In this document: positions 17,976-26,200 of the stretch, one piece after another
Layout of the letters: every line of letters begins with the position of its first letter
How positions within the stretch are numbered: position 1 is the stretch's first letter
Notes under the pieces: model-generated
Databases searched by the model: none
Told to the model about the DNA's origin: nothing
Seen by the model: the letters and a program-made list of their open reading frames with translations, nothing else
Translations under genes and position numbers: made by a program
Assembly: GCA_017620345.1 (NCBI GenBank)
Contig: JAFZQP010000111.1
Location: forward strand, 13,646 to 77,645
From: Lachnospiraceae bacterium
Lineage (GTDB): Bacteria > Bacillota_A > Clostridia > Lachnospirales > Lachnospiraceae
Direction: 5' to 3'
DNA: 64,000 bases

Positions 17976-18523
17976 ATCTGTGGTTTTTTAGATGATCGGC
18001 ACATCACGTTGCAACCGATGCACGATCCCCCACCTATAATATCATCTGCGCAGGACAACAGACAGATCGCCTGAGAACTTATCCCTTCACCGCTTCCGGT
18101 AAATCCGAGACCCTCCTCCGTAGTAGCCTTGACATTGACCTGCGAAAGCTCGATCCCAAGTGTCTTTGCGATGTTTTCCGTCATCTCATCTATATATGGC
18201 CTCATCCTGGGTTTCTGGGCTATTATGGTCGCGTCGATATTCTCAATGATCCAATGCTCTTCCGCAAGAAGATCTCCCACATGCGCCAGCAGTTTCATCG
18301 ATGATATGCCCTTGTACCTGTCATCGTCATCCGGAAAGTGTTTTCCTATATCCCCCAATGCTGCGGCCCCAAGGAGCGCATCCATTATCGCATGAAGCAG
18401 AACATCCGCATCGGAGTGTCCGATAAGGCCAAGTTCATATGATATTTCAACACCGCCCAGGATCAGTTTTCTGTTCTCTCCCAGACGATGCACGTCATAA
18501 CCCATTCCTACGCGCATAATCAT
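17972..18523 (-). CDS. ispF: IspF, 2-C-methyl-D-erythritol 2,4-cyclodiphosphate synthase with Cys-rich tail
   Basis: Cyclises CDP-ME-2-phosphate in the MEP isoprenoid pathway. Zinc-site motifs are present: DVH (about 10-12) and [18 protein letters not shown] (about 36-53). The substrate and [10 protein letters not shown] loop ([14 protein letters not shown]) lies around 140-155. The protein has 183 residues; usual IspF is about 157. The extra C-terminal 25 residues hold four cysteines in the pattern S-C-A ... S-C-I-G-C-N-V-M-C, not known to me in the family. The ATG overlaps the nadE stop; an alternative ATG two codons later is possible. Confidence 0.93.
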   Translation of the reverse strand: MIMRVGMGYDVHRLGENRKLILGGVEISYELGLIGHSDADVLLHAIMDALLGAAALGDIGKHFPDDDDRYKGISSMKLLAHVGDLLAEEHWIIENIDATIIAQKPRMRPYIDEMTENIAKTLGIELSQVNVKATTEEGLGFTGSGEGISSQAICLLSCADDIIGGGSCIGCNVMCRSSKKPQI

Positions 18524-19263
18524 TCATCCGCCTTTATATCTATACAAGGATCAAAATAAGGCATCGGTTTCAGTTTGAACACGTTGTTTCGGTGTTTTCT
18601 GTCAATAAGATCCTTCGTTGCCGGATCATCTATCTCTCCCGTCCGGATATACCGGTCGAGAACCTCATACGTAAAGCCGAGGTTATCTTCATCCGTCCTG
18701 CCGCACAATCCGTCTATCGGCGTCTTGTCCACAAGCACATCGGGAAGTCCCAGCTGTCTTCCCACAGCCTTGACTTCCTGTACCGTAAGATGCGACAGTG
18801 GTGAAAAATCACCCGCCCCGTCTCCGTATCTTGTGGCATAGCCTACCCAGTCTTCGGAAAGATTACATGTATTTACAACCCTGCCGTTCATGCTCTGTGA
18901 TACTGCGTAAACGGCAGCCATCCTTATCCTCGGTTGAAGATTGACCGTGCTCTGTTCCGACAGATCAAACGGAATCGCCGCCTCAAGTCCGTCTACCGCC
19001 GCTTTTATATTGACCGTATAGTTTCTGATGCCAAGATGTTCACAAAGGAGCTGTGACATATCTATATCAGCCTGCTCGCCGTTTGGCATCAGTACTCCGA
19101 TAACACGGTCTTTTCCGAGTGCTGTGGCACACAGTGCCGCGGCAACCGACGAATCTTTTCCGCCGGATATGCCAAGGACAGCATTGCAGTCCTTACCGTT
19201 TTCCTCGAAAAAGTCCTTTATCCATTGAACGCATTCATCTTTAGTCTTCTTTGCATCAAACAT
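18520..19263 (-). CDS. nadE: NadE, NAD+ synthetase (ammonia-dependent type)
   Basis: Converts nicotinate adenine dinucleotide to NAD+. The PP-loop SGGKDSS (about residues 33-39 from the chosen start), the [22 protein letters not shown] stretch and [14 protein letters not shown] identify it. With no N-terminal amidase domain it should use free ammonia. I chose the ATG at 19263 ([10 protein letters not shown]), with GAAGAG upstream and a 16-base gap to cysE. An in-frame start at 19308 would overlap cysE by 29 bases and adds a polar, unconserved stretch. Confidence 0.93.
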   Translation of the reverse strand: MFDAKKTKDECVQWIKDFFEENGKDCNAVLGISGGKDSSVAAALCATALGKDRVIGVLMPNGEQADIDMSQLLCEHLGIRNYTVNIKAAVDGLEAAIPFDLSEQSTVNLQPRIRMAAVYAVSQSMNGRVVNTCNLSEDWVGYATRYGDGAGDFSPLSHLTVQEVKAVGRQLGLPDVLVDKTPIDGLCGRTDEDNLGFTYEVLDRYIRTGEIDDPATKDLIDRKHRNNVFKLKPMPYFDPCIDIKADE

Positions 19264-19279
19264 ATACAGGTTACTCTTC

Positions 19280-19948
19280 TTAATTCCCTTTTGATAATTC
19301 CCTGACACGATCTTCCAGTATCAGCAGTCTGTTTGTAAGCTCCGTGTTCTCTTTCTTCAGAGCGGTGATATCCTCCTGTACCGGATCGGGCAGGTCCACC
19401 TGATCCAGTGTCTCTCGCGGGATCACTGCATTACCTCTCTTGATGACATGGCCGGGTACCCCGACAACCGTTGAGTTCGGCGGCACCTCTTCAAGAACCA
19501 CCGATCCGGCACCGATCTTGGAGCCCTCACCTATCGTAAAGGATCCCAGCACTTTTGCTCCCGCGGAGATCATAACATTATCGCACACTGTAGGATGACG
19601 TTTCCCGCTCTCTTTTCCGGTACCTCCGAGGGTAACTCCCTGATATAGCGTCACATTGTTACCGATCTCGGCCGTCTCACCGATAACAACTCCGGAGCCG
19701 TGATCTATGAAGAATCCGTCTCCGATGACCGCTCCCGGATGTATCTCGATCCCCGTCTTCCTGGCTGCACGCTGCGAAACGAGTCTTGCAAGGAAATAGT
19801 GCTTTTTCTTATACAGTTTATGCGCCAGACGGTAACTGATCATGACCTTGAAAGAAGGATACAACAGCACCTCAAGTGCCGAGTGTATTGCGGGGTCACG
19901 CTCTTTTACAACCGATATCTCATTTTTCAATCTACTGATCAGACTCAT
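19280..19948 (-). CDS. cysE: Serine O-acetyltransferase (CysE)
   Basis: Acetylates serine with acetyl-CoA, first step of cysteine synthesis. The 222-residue product has a short N-terminal helical region and a left-handed beta-helix with hexapeptide repeats: HPGAVIGDGFFIDHGSGVVIGETAEIG (about 73-100) and GKRHPTVCDNV with the catalytic His region. A C-terminal coiled coil (about 190-220) follows. No Shine-Dalgarno precedes the ATG. Instead TATAAT ends exactly 7 bases before it, so the transcript probably starts at the ATG. Cysteine supply links it loosely with cysS downstream. Confidence 0.93.
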   Translation of the reverse strand: MSLISRLKNEISVVKERDPAIHSALEVLLYPSFKVMISYRLAHKLYKKKHYFLARLVSQRAARKTGIEIHPGAVIGDGFFIDHGSGVVIGETAEIGNNVTLYQGVTLGGTGKESGKRHPTVCDNVMISAGAKVLGSFTIGEGSKIGAGSVVLEEVPPNSTVVGVPGHVIKRGNAVIPRETLDQVDLPDPVQEDITALKKENTELTNRLLILEDRVRELSKGN

Positions 19949-19955
19949 AAACTGG

Positions 19956-19985
19956 ATTATACCCTAAAATATCACTCTGCGTCCA
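19956..19985 (-). promoter_or_regulatory. Putative leaderless promoter of cysE
   Basis: Minus strand TGGACG (19980-19985), 18-bp spacer ending in TTTTAGGG, TATAAT (19956-19961), then 7 bases and the ATG. The -35 lies inside the 3' end of the upstream gene. The start site should fall at or next to the A of the ATG. Confidence 0.55.
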
Positions 19986-20703
19986 CATGCGAAGAAGGAC
20001 GGATTACTCCATCAAAGAACTTCTTTGACGACAGATAATAGCATTCCGTATCATGACCGCCTTCATCCTGCCATATCAATACCAGATCCGTTTCATCTTT
20101 CAGATCCTCGGCACATATGTAAATACGTGAGTTTCCGACAAATCCGCTGTAAAACCAGTAATAATAAAACGCATTTCCCCACTCTCCCTTAAAATCGGTC
20201 AGCGGAAAAGTATAGCGAAGCATATCATTAGCCGGTCCAAGATCCTCAAAATGAGTTTTTTGTTCATCGGGAATAATAAACCCATTCAGCGTATCATCCC
20301 TGATGACTTTGGCCCCGTTAAGTTCCAAATAAGACCACATGTTCCTTGCATGATAATAATAATACAGCCAGTAATTTTCATATGAGTCATATCTGTCATC
20401 AACATCGTCAACGACTTCATAGGCATCATCAGGTGTATAGACGTTCTTCCCTTTAAGAAATTCTTCAAGAAATGCATCCGGGTATTCCTTGACGTCAAAA
20501 AATCCCGCCTGATACAACGTTTGACTCTTTGGATAATAGAAACGTATCATTCTGTGTATAGTCCTGAAATTGTAAACAACAAAAAAAAGGATCATTCCAA
20601 CCGCATACAAAGCGAGGATGACTCCCTTTTTCTTTTTTAACACAGGAATATTAAGTAATACTATCGTTGCAAGCGTCATAACGCCCGCGATCACTATCTT
20701 CAT
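19972..20703 (-). CDS. Membrane-anchored protein of unknown function
   Basis: A 243-residue protein with two N-terminal membrane helices (about 3-20 and 28-47) and a soluble, Tyr/Asp-rich domain outside or inside the cell. Seen motifs: YESY-like runs at about 105-118 (SYENYWLYYYYHARNMW) and a WGNAFYYYWFYSGFVGNSRIYI stretch around 175-195. I do not recognise the family. It lies between tRNA-Met and cysE. Its 3' end carries the presumed cysE promoter. No clear ribosome site is seen before the ATG (AATAGAGT). Confidence 0.6.
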   Translation of the reverse strand: MKIVIAGVMTLATIVLLNIPVLKKKKGVILALYAVGMILFFVVYNFRTIHRMIRFYYPKSQTLYQAGFFDVKEYPDAFLEEFLKGKNVYTPDDAYEVVDDVDDRYDSYENYWLYYYYHARNMWSYLELNGAKVIRDDTLNGFIIPDEQKTHFEDLGPANDMLRYTFPLTDFKGEWGNAFYYYWFYSGFVGNSRIYICAEDLKDETDLVLIWQDEGGHDTECYYLSSKKFFDGVIRPSSHVDAE

Positions 20704-20754
20704 ACTCTATTCTTGATCATATACGTATCATTAATATCATTGTTTATAAAAAAA

Positions 20755-20828
20755 TAGCGAGGAAGAGACTTGAACTCTTAACCTCCCGGGTATGAACCGG
20801 ACGCTCTAGCCAGTTGAGCCACCTCGCC
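20755..20828 (-). tRNA. tRNA-Met(CAT), elongator type
   Basis: 74-nt cloverleaf: acceptor GGCGAGG/CCTCGCT (G1-T72 wobble), D stem GCTC/GAGC, anticodon stem TCCGG/CCGGG with loop TTCATAC, T stem AAGAG/CTCTT, A73. The loop and GG-TTCATAC-CC context match elongator tRNA-Met of Firmicutes rather than initiator or Ile2. No CCA is encoded. A run of seven T follows one base after A73 and could end the transcript. Confidence 0.93.
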
Positions 20829-20832
20829 ATAT

Positions 20833-20967
20833 GCAGATAGAAGGGGCCCGATTCACGTAGTGAATTGGGAAGAGTTCTGTCTGCACCGCGAGCGCCCACA
20901 ACATCGCTTTGCGATGTCGCCGTGACTCGATTGCTTCGCAATCAAGTCATTAAATGGGCGAGCGTCC
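20833..20967 (+). repeat. Structured intergenic repeat, copy B (135 bp)
   Basis: Same boundaries as the copies at 9546 and 41251: it starts GCAGATAG and ends ATGGGCGAGCGTCC. Outer stem GCAGATAGAA with TTCTGTCTGC (10 bp); the ninth pair is A-T here and G-C in copy A. The inner hairpin is longer (CCCGATTCAC-GTA-GTGAATTGGG). The second half holds two hairpins instead of one, plus CGCCCA pairing with TGGGCG. It starts 4 bases from the 5' end of tRNA-Met and lies antisense to the tRNA genes. Confidence 0.8.
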
Positions 20968-21052
20968 TTTCGGAACTCTTATCTTCTTCTGATCTACTAC
21001 CAACATCGCTTCGCGATGTCGCCGTGACTCGATTCCTTCGGAATCAAGTCAT
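20900..21052. repeat. 51-bp direct repeat (two copies) between tRNA-Val and tRNA-Met
   Basis: Copies at 20900-20950 and 21002-21052 differ at only three positions. Each holds two hairpins: ACATCGC/GCGATGT with a 3-base loop, and one of about 8 bp in the second half. In that second stem GATTGC/GCAATC of copy 1 becomes GATTCC/GGAATC in copy 2, a G-C to C-G swap that keeps the pair; the third difference is in the first loop. The first copy is inside repeat B; the second ends 1 base from tRNA-Val. Confidence 0.85.
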
Positions 21053-21053
21053 A

Positions 21054-21126
21054 TGGGACCTATAGGGCTCGAACCTATGACCCTCTGCTTGTAAGGCAGA
21101 TGCTCTCCCAGCTGAGCTAAGATCCC
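21054..21126 (-). tRNA. tRNA-Val(TAC)
   Basis: 73-nt cloverleaf: acceptor GGGATCT/AGGTCCC, D stem GCTC/GAGC, anticodon stem CTGC/GCAG region with loop CTTACAA (anticodon TAC), T stem ATAGG/CCTAT with TTCGAGC loop, A73, no encoded CCA. It has a consensus promoter and probably heads a transcript that runs through repeat B into tRNA-Met. Confidence 0.95.
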
Positions 21127-21151
21127 TTTGTTCCATAGCAGAACATTTGAA

Positions 21152-21180
21152 ATTATAAAGACAGATGCGTCTTTTGTCAA
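21152..21180 (-). promoter_or_regulatory. Consensus sigma-A promoter of the tRNA-Val/tRNA-Met unit
   Basis: Minus strand TTGACA (21175-21180), exactly 17 bp, TATAAT (21152-21157): both boxes perfect. The -35 contains the TGA stop codon of the upstream membrane-protein gene. Confidence 0.9.
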
Positions 21181-22883
21181 GAGGTTTTAGTACGCTTACC
21201 GAACAGAAATACAAGGCACAGCACCCCGGTAAGAAGAGAGATCCATTCGGCGATCTTCCATGAAAGCGGTTCAGCCCAAAACACATGCACGATGCCCGAA
21301 TAATTTCCCGGAAGAAGAATACCCACCGTCCGGTTGCTTCCCTCATGTATTTCAAACTTCTGTGACGGATCCGCCGTGTCCTCTGCATGATAATACATAT
21401 AGTTAAACACAGGCAGCTGGATCCACCCGTATTCGGGACCGGTAACGCAGGCGATCCTAAAATCATTGCTATCCCGCGACACTACCTCCATATCAAGAAG
21501 CCCTTCCGTAATATATCCCGTCGCAAGATCATCCACGGTGGAATTCTCCAGTCGAAAATCCATCGCATAATATCTCCACTCTCCCAGATCCTCGGTAGTC
21601 ATATAGTCGGCTCTCTTTTCATAAGTCCGGCTGTGAATACATATCTGGACACAGTTAAAAACACATAAAACAGTCAGGGCACAGGCCAGGCCCCTCGTGA
21701 CCGAAGTCTTAGGCACAGCGCTTGCCAGATCCTGCATAAGCAGCGACAGGAAGACGATCGCAAAAGCAAGGTAGCGCATTGGAAACTCGATCGCTGTAAG
21801 TATACCTCCGAAAAACGGGATATTGTCTTCTATAAAGTTCCATGGGAATATACGTGAAGACATCAAAAGCAGTATAACGGATGCCGTCATTTCGAAAACG
21901 ATCCTTTTATGATGTGCAAAATATATCTTTTTGACCAGGCTGAATATGCAATATACCACAGCTCCGATAAGTGCGAGCATCAGAGCCGGCCCCGGTGTTC
22001 TCTGGATCTGATCATGTCTGTTATGGAAAGGATCACAGATAAAGTCAAACAGATCTCTGAATCTTATACCCTCAGCCTGTATATTGTTCTTTCCCTTGAG
22101 TGCAAAAGCTATCTCGCCGTTAAAGAAAAAATCAAGAAAAGGCAGTGTAAAGAAAACCGAAAGCAGCAAAGTCAGCACTCCCGATACAACGATATTCAGA
22201 AATCTCTTCAGCCTGTCTCCTTTTTTACAAAAGATAAACAGGCTTACGGGGCCAAACAGGACCAGTACCACAAGCATCATACTGGTCGTGAGAGTATGCG
22301 AGCATATGACTGATACAAACGCGAACGCCAGAACTATGGAATACTTCCATCTCCTGTTTTCGTTCTCTTCGGTAAGGATCAGATGTATACATGCCGCAAC
22401 GGCAGGAAAGAACGCTATGGCAAGCGTTTCCCCTATGGCAGATCTGACATACACATCAACAAGCCTGTATGAAGCCGTTGTATATACCATCGTGGCCAGG
22501 ACAGGAGCCCATCCTTTATTAAATGTCCTGAAAGAATAATACGATATCAAAACTGTCATGGTATTGACACATACCATGAACAGCCTGAACGCCGTGATGA
22601 CGGGAAATCCCATCTTTCTGAAGACAGCACCTATGTATAGAAAAATGTCCCCATACAGGATCGAAACAGGATATCCGTACCCGCTCAGCCATCCTGACTG
22701 CATGCGCACCGGAAGATTGGTCCATGATACATCCTGAAGTATTCCTTCTATCCTTTCCAAATGGAACAGAAGGTCATGACCCTTGGCAAGGTCCATGAAC
22801 AGGACCGGCCATGATATCGCTGTTATGATAAGTATGAGCGCAAGCGCTTTCCATTTTTTCTGACTCAGATCTATCTTACCCAT
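21177..22883 (-). CDS. Polytopic membrane protein, PTPS-related family
   Basis: A 568-residue protein with about twelve membrane helices and an extracellular C-terminal segment before a last helix. The stretch GHDLLFHLERIEGI (about 35-48) followed by GYPVSILYGDIFLY marks the PTPS-related membrane family, shared with the protein at 15786-17975. A role in glycan or lipid-linked sugar transfer is plausible but unproven. I chose the ATG at 22883, with GGAG 6 bases upstream; an in-frame ATG at 22895 also exists. It is the last gene of the CotH-VTC-DUF4956 operon and overlaps DUF4956. Confidence 0.65.
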   Translation of the reverse strand: MGKIDLSQKKWKALALILIITAISWPVLFMDLAKGHDLLFHLERIEGILQDVSWTNLPVRMQSGWLSGYGYPVSILYGDIFLYIGAVFRKMGFPVITAFRLFMVCVNTMTVLISYYSFRTFNKGWAPVLATMVYTTASYRLVDVYVRSAIGETLAIAFFPAVAACIHLILTEENENRRWKYSIVLAFAFVSVICSHTLTTSMMLVVLVLFGPVSLFIFCKKGDRLKRFLNIVVSGVLTLLLSVFFTLPFLDFFFNGEIAFALKGKNNIQAEGIRFRDLFDFICDPFHNRHDQIQRTPGPALMLALIGAVVYCIFSLVKKIYFAHHKRIVFEMTASVILLLMSSRIFPWNFIEDNIPFFGGILTAIEFPMRYLAFAIVFLSLLMQDLASAVPKTSVTRGLACALTVLCVFNCVQICIHSRTYEKRADYMTTEDLGEWRYYAMDFRLENSTVDDLATGYITEGLLDMEVVSRDSNDFRIACVTGPEYGWIQLPVFNYMYYHAEDTADPSQKFEIHEGSNRTVGILLPGNYSGIVHVFWAEPLSWKIAEWISLLTGVLCLVFLFGKRTKTS

Positions 22884-23556
22884 GGTATTCTCCATTGTAA
22901 CGAATTACGGCAACATCACTCACACCTTCGATCTGTCTGATATTCTCAGCGATACCATCATCCTTGCCCATATCTATCTGCACGGTCATCTCAGTCTTAT
23001 CACCTTTGATGATGCAGCTCTTAACAGAGTATACATACGAACTGAGCATCTCAATAACGGAATCTTTTACAGAGGCGCCACTAAAGTGTATGACCATGAC
23101 ATACGCACCGCTCTTTTCCTTCGATCTGCTCATACCTATCACAAGTATGAGCATGATCAGCATCCCGATAGCCGCAAGGATATACATGCTCGCTCCTATC
23201 GTTATTCCCTCAGTGATGGCCCAGAACAGATACATTATGTCCAAAGGTTCCTTTATGGCTGTACGGTATCTTACTATGGATAATGCACCGACCATACCAA
23301 GAGAGATCACGATGTTTGTGCTTATTGCAAGTGTGACCATACACGTTAATACCGTCATCCCAATGAGAGTAAATGCAAAATATCTGCTGTAGACAACGCC
23401 CGCAAAGAAACGTTTGTAGATCCTGTAAATTATGTATCCGATGATCAGTGCTACAAGCATATCTATGACGATCGTCGTAAATGTGCTCAGCGATATCGAC
23501 TGATCGTATACCGCCGATTCCAGTATTGATTTTTTGATTACGTCTTTTACACTCAT
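22876..23556 (-). CDS. DUF4956 family membrane protein
   Basis: A 226-residue protein with three to four membrane helices in the first 135 residues (about 25-45, 60-85, 105-135). The motif SLGMVGALSIVRYRTAIKEPLDIMYLFWAITEGITIGA is typical of DUF4956. A soluble C-terminal alpha/beta domain (about 150-226) resembles a small ferredoxin-like sensor fold. Function unknown; genes of this family often neighbour VTC-domain polymerase and CotH genes, as here. A ribosome site AGGAG precedes the ATG. Confidence 0.8.
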   Translation of the reverse strand: MSVKDVIKKSILESAVYDQSISLSTFTTIVIDMLVALIIGYIIYRIYKRFFAGVVYSRYFAFTLIGMTVLTCMVTLAISTNIVISLGMVGALSIVRYRTAIKEPLDIMYLFWAITEGITIGASMYILAAIGMLIMLILVIGMSRSKEKSGAYVMVIHFSGASVKDSVIEMLSSYVYSVKSCIIKGDKTEMTVQIDMGKDDGIAENIRQIEGVSDVAVIRYNGEYHG

Positions 23557-23565
23557 ATCGATCTC

Positions 23566-24261
23566 CTATCTGTATCCTCCTGCTATATCCGCACACATAA
23601 CATATTTTGATGCGGATGTAAGGCATGATGTTTCCGGCAACAGTGAATGAAATATATCCGGAAGATACTCGTTATATTTTACTTCCATGATGAGCAGATC
23701 CTGTCCGAGAACATCATATGCGCACCCGCTGTCGGAAAAAATATCCAGATCATCAAAGACCACTCTTATATTCATGTCAAATGTGATCCTCACCCCACCA
23801 TACTCGCATATGAGAGGTCTGCGGTCATAATCCACTATCACTTCCGGTCTCAGTCGATTGATCCGGCATTCGACCGCAAAATCATTTGCCACACTTTCAC
23901 TTCTTTGCAATAGAAATCCCGTCTCACCGTTTATGATCATATCATATTCATTCTTTGTAAGGACAGCGGATTCTTTTCTGATGTATGAGCCCTCTTTGAT
24001 CTTTTTTTCAAGACTTATGAATCCGTCATCCATATCATAGATACGTATTCTGTACTTCCGTCTCGAAGCAACGCCGCTCAGTTTTTCCTCGTATGCCGTT
24101 TTGTACTCATCGTCAAAATAAAGGCTCCTGACGAAATATTGTCCGTTGGCGGCGTGTGTATCGATTTTTGTGAACTGCTCAAGAAGTACAAGCGCACAAT
24201 CCATATCGCGTTTGTTTATCAGGTATTTCAATTCATGACGATATGATCTTTCGTTATTCAT
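23566..24261 (-). CDS. VTC-domain protein (polyphosphate polymerase family)
   Basis: A 231-residue tunnel-fold (CYTH/TTM-like) domain. Motifs: RHELKYLINKRD at the N-terminus, RSLYFDDEYKTAYEEKLSG (about 45-63), RRKYRIRIYD, SLEKKIKEGSYIRKES (about 84-100), and LLIMEVKYNEYLPD near the C-terminus. These basic and acidic residues are the polyphosphate/ATP site of the VTC family. Likely cytoplasmic and linked to the DUF4956 membrane partner; whether it makes polyphosphate is inferred from family. The start overlaps the CotH gene by 8 bases. Confidence 0.85.
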   Translation of the reverse strand: MNNERSYRHELKYLINKRDMDCALVLLEQFTKIDTHAANGQYFVRSLYFDDEYKTAYEEKLSGVASRRKYRIRIYDMDDGFISLEKKIKEGSYIRKESAVLTKNEYDMIINGETGFLLQRSESVANDFAVECRINRLRPEVIVDYDRRPLICEYGGVRITFDMNIRVVFDDLDIFSDSGCAYDVLGQDLLIMEVKYNEYLPDIFHSLLPETSCLTSASKYVMCADIAGGYR

Positions 24262-26191
24262 TCAGATACTTTTCCTTGATAGTCTCCAGATATCCCCATC
24301 TGTTGCGATAAAAGCTCCTGATCAAATCCACGCTCTCATCAAATGACTTTCTTGCCTCTTCGGCGCTGCAGTCGAAATATCTCATCCTGTCCAGTATCAT
24401 TTGATCTTCCATGCGCTCCTGCAGACTGTCGATGAGCCTCAGTACTTTTTCCTGTTCGAATTCATCTGCGCTCATCTCATCGATCTTCTGTACAAGATCG
24501 GATCTGAAGTTATCATCCTCCTCGGTCAGTTTTTGGAAAGGATAGAACGATTCCATCATAAATTCTATGGGATCATACTCGGGACTTTTCATTGATGTCG
24601 AATTCATATCAAAAATGACCGGCCGCATTTTTGAGTCCCCATATTCCGTACCCTCGTCCGATCCTGTTCGCCAGAATCTTACGTTGTAGTCCGGCCAGTC
24701 TCCGTCATGGGCTGTTATGATATTTGAGGCATAATACTCCAGCAGGCTTTCCCTGTCAAAGTTTTCAACGCTCCATTCATCTCCGCTCGTAAAATCTTCC
24801 TTGTCTATGATCTTGACATCTTCCCTGTCGACACCGTATCTGTCCGCAAAGAATGAAGCGTCAAATCTGTCCGTAAGCCAGTAAAAACCTGCATATTCCC
24901 CGTTTATAAACAGACAGCACGGTACCCGGTCCGCAACAGCACATCCGCTCTCGCTCATGCAGTATCCCATTATCGCATCCATCATCTTTGTTGCCTTATC
25001 CTGGCCGCATGAATCGATCGCAAGTGAGTGGTCCTTAAAACCTACTCCGTCAGTCGTAAACTCTTCCCTGTACTTTCCCCCGTATGCTTTCCTGAAGAAG
25101 ACACTGAAACTCTTCTGGTCGTCCCATCTTGAGGACAGACCTTTTATTCTGATGCCGGCGTCAGTATCCAATACGAGTTTATGATCTTCGTCAAACACTT
25201 CGAATCTCATTCCACGCTCCGATGTCCGGCCCCTTCTTGTAAAATTAGCCTTGTTGGTCTCATATTCCTCCGGCTCACCGGCTTCAACATATCTGTCATA
25301 GTCGATGCCCGGCACCATTATACCGTTCTCATACGAAAACAGATCATCCGGGTCAGCCGTGACCGAAAGTACAGTCATGTCATCATAAGCGGCTCTCTTA
25401 TCAAAACCTACAAAATAGACGTATCTGTTCTCTTTTGTATACCTGCCCAGAAGATCGGAAGCCACAGTCCTTATGACCGTACATTTATCAATATCATCCG
25501 ACATGTCATGTATCCGGATCGGATCATCATAAACCGTTCCGTATTTTTTCGGATCGCTCCCGTCTGTTGTGTACAGCACCTTTCTTCCCCAAACGGAAGA
25601 TATGAGGTTCAGATTGAAATCATCATCATAAAACCCGGTTTCGGCCGATGCGATAACACTGCCTTCGATCGGTGCATCAACCGCTGTACCGTCTGCGTTG
25701 GAATACCCGGGAGTAGGAGTTTTCTGCTCCCATTTTCGTGATCCGTCACCAGTCCTTGCGTATGTACTGTCATACTCAAGTGCGGGAACCGTTATATGAT
25801 CAACATATTGTTTTCTCTTATTGAGGAGGTTGAGACTGCACCCCTTTGACGACATTACAAATCCCGGATCCAACAGAAAAAAAGATCCGGGAGCAAGTAT
25901 CGTTCCATCAGGGAACACATACTTTTCCTTATCGGTGTCAGCGGATTTGTTAAGTATATATCCCGAAAGATCGATGTCAATATCCGTCGGATTATACAGT
26001 TCTATCCAGTCGGGATACTTCCCGTTTTCATCCTCACAACAGCTGACGTTTGATGTACAGACCTCGTTGATAACGACATTCCCGAAGGAGTTCCTCCATA
26101 CGATCACCGCACTGCAACAAATAATCGCAGCAAATACCGCCACAGTTATCATATGAGCATATTTTTTGCAGAACAAAACGAACTTCTTCAT
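24254..26191 (-). CDS. CotH-kinase family surface protein with lamin-tail domain
   Basis: A 645-residue exported protein: an N-terminal membrane anchor (about 12-30), a lamin-tail domain (about 35-150, with YPDWIELYNPTD and DLSGYILNKSAD), a chitobiase-like Fn3 segment (about 190-245, YTTDGSDPKKYG), and a CotH kinase domain (about 270-600). In the last part HDGDWPDYNVRFWR and VIFDMNSTS correspond to the catalytic Asn/Asp region; the usual D-x-D appears as D-M-N, so activity is uncertain. CotH phosphorylates spore-coat proteins in Bacillus; here it is more likely a cell-surface protein. Operon with VTC, DUF4956 and a PTPS-related protein. Confidence 0.85.
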   Translation of the reverse strand: MKKFVLFCKKYAHMITVAVFAAIICCSAVIVWRNSFGNVVINEVCTSNVSCCEDENGKYPDWIELYNPTDIDIDLSGYILNKSADTDKEKYVFPDGTILAPGSFFLLDPGFVMSSKGCSLNLLNKRKQYVDHITVPALEYDSTYARTGDGSRKWEQKTPTPGYSNADGTAVDAPIEGSVIASAETGFYDDDFNLNLISSVWGRKVLYTTDGSDPKKYGTVYDDPIRIHDMSDDIDKCTVIRTVASDLLGRYTKENRYVYFVGFDKRAAYDDMTVLSVTADPDDLFSYENGIMVPGIDYDRYVEAGEPEEYETNKANFTRRGRTSERGMRFEVFDEDHKLVLDTDAGIRIKGLSSRWDDQKSFSVFFRKAYGGKYREEFTTDGVGFKDHSLAIDSCGQDKATKMMDAIMGYCMSESGCAVADRVPCCLFINGEYAGFYWLTDRFDASFFADRYGVDREDVKIIDKEDFTSGDEWSVENFDRESLLEYYASNIITAHDGDWPDYNVRFWRTGSDEGTEYGDSKMRPVIFDMNSTSMKSPEYDPIEFMMESFYPFQKLTEEDDNFRSDLVQKIDEMSADEFEQEKVLRLIDSLQERMEDQMILDRMRYFDCSAEEARKSFDESVDLIRSFYRNRWGYLETIKEKYLNE

Positions 26192-26200
26192 TCGGTCAAC

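Noticed and set aside
19949..19971. T-box or SAM leader before cysE
   Set aside because: Only about 23 bases separate cysE from the upstream gene, too short for either.
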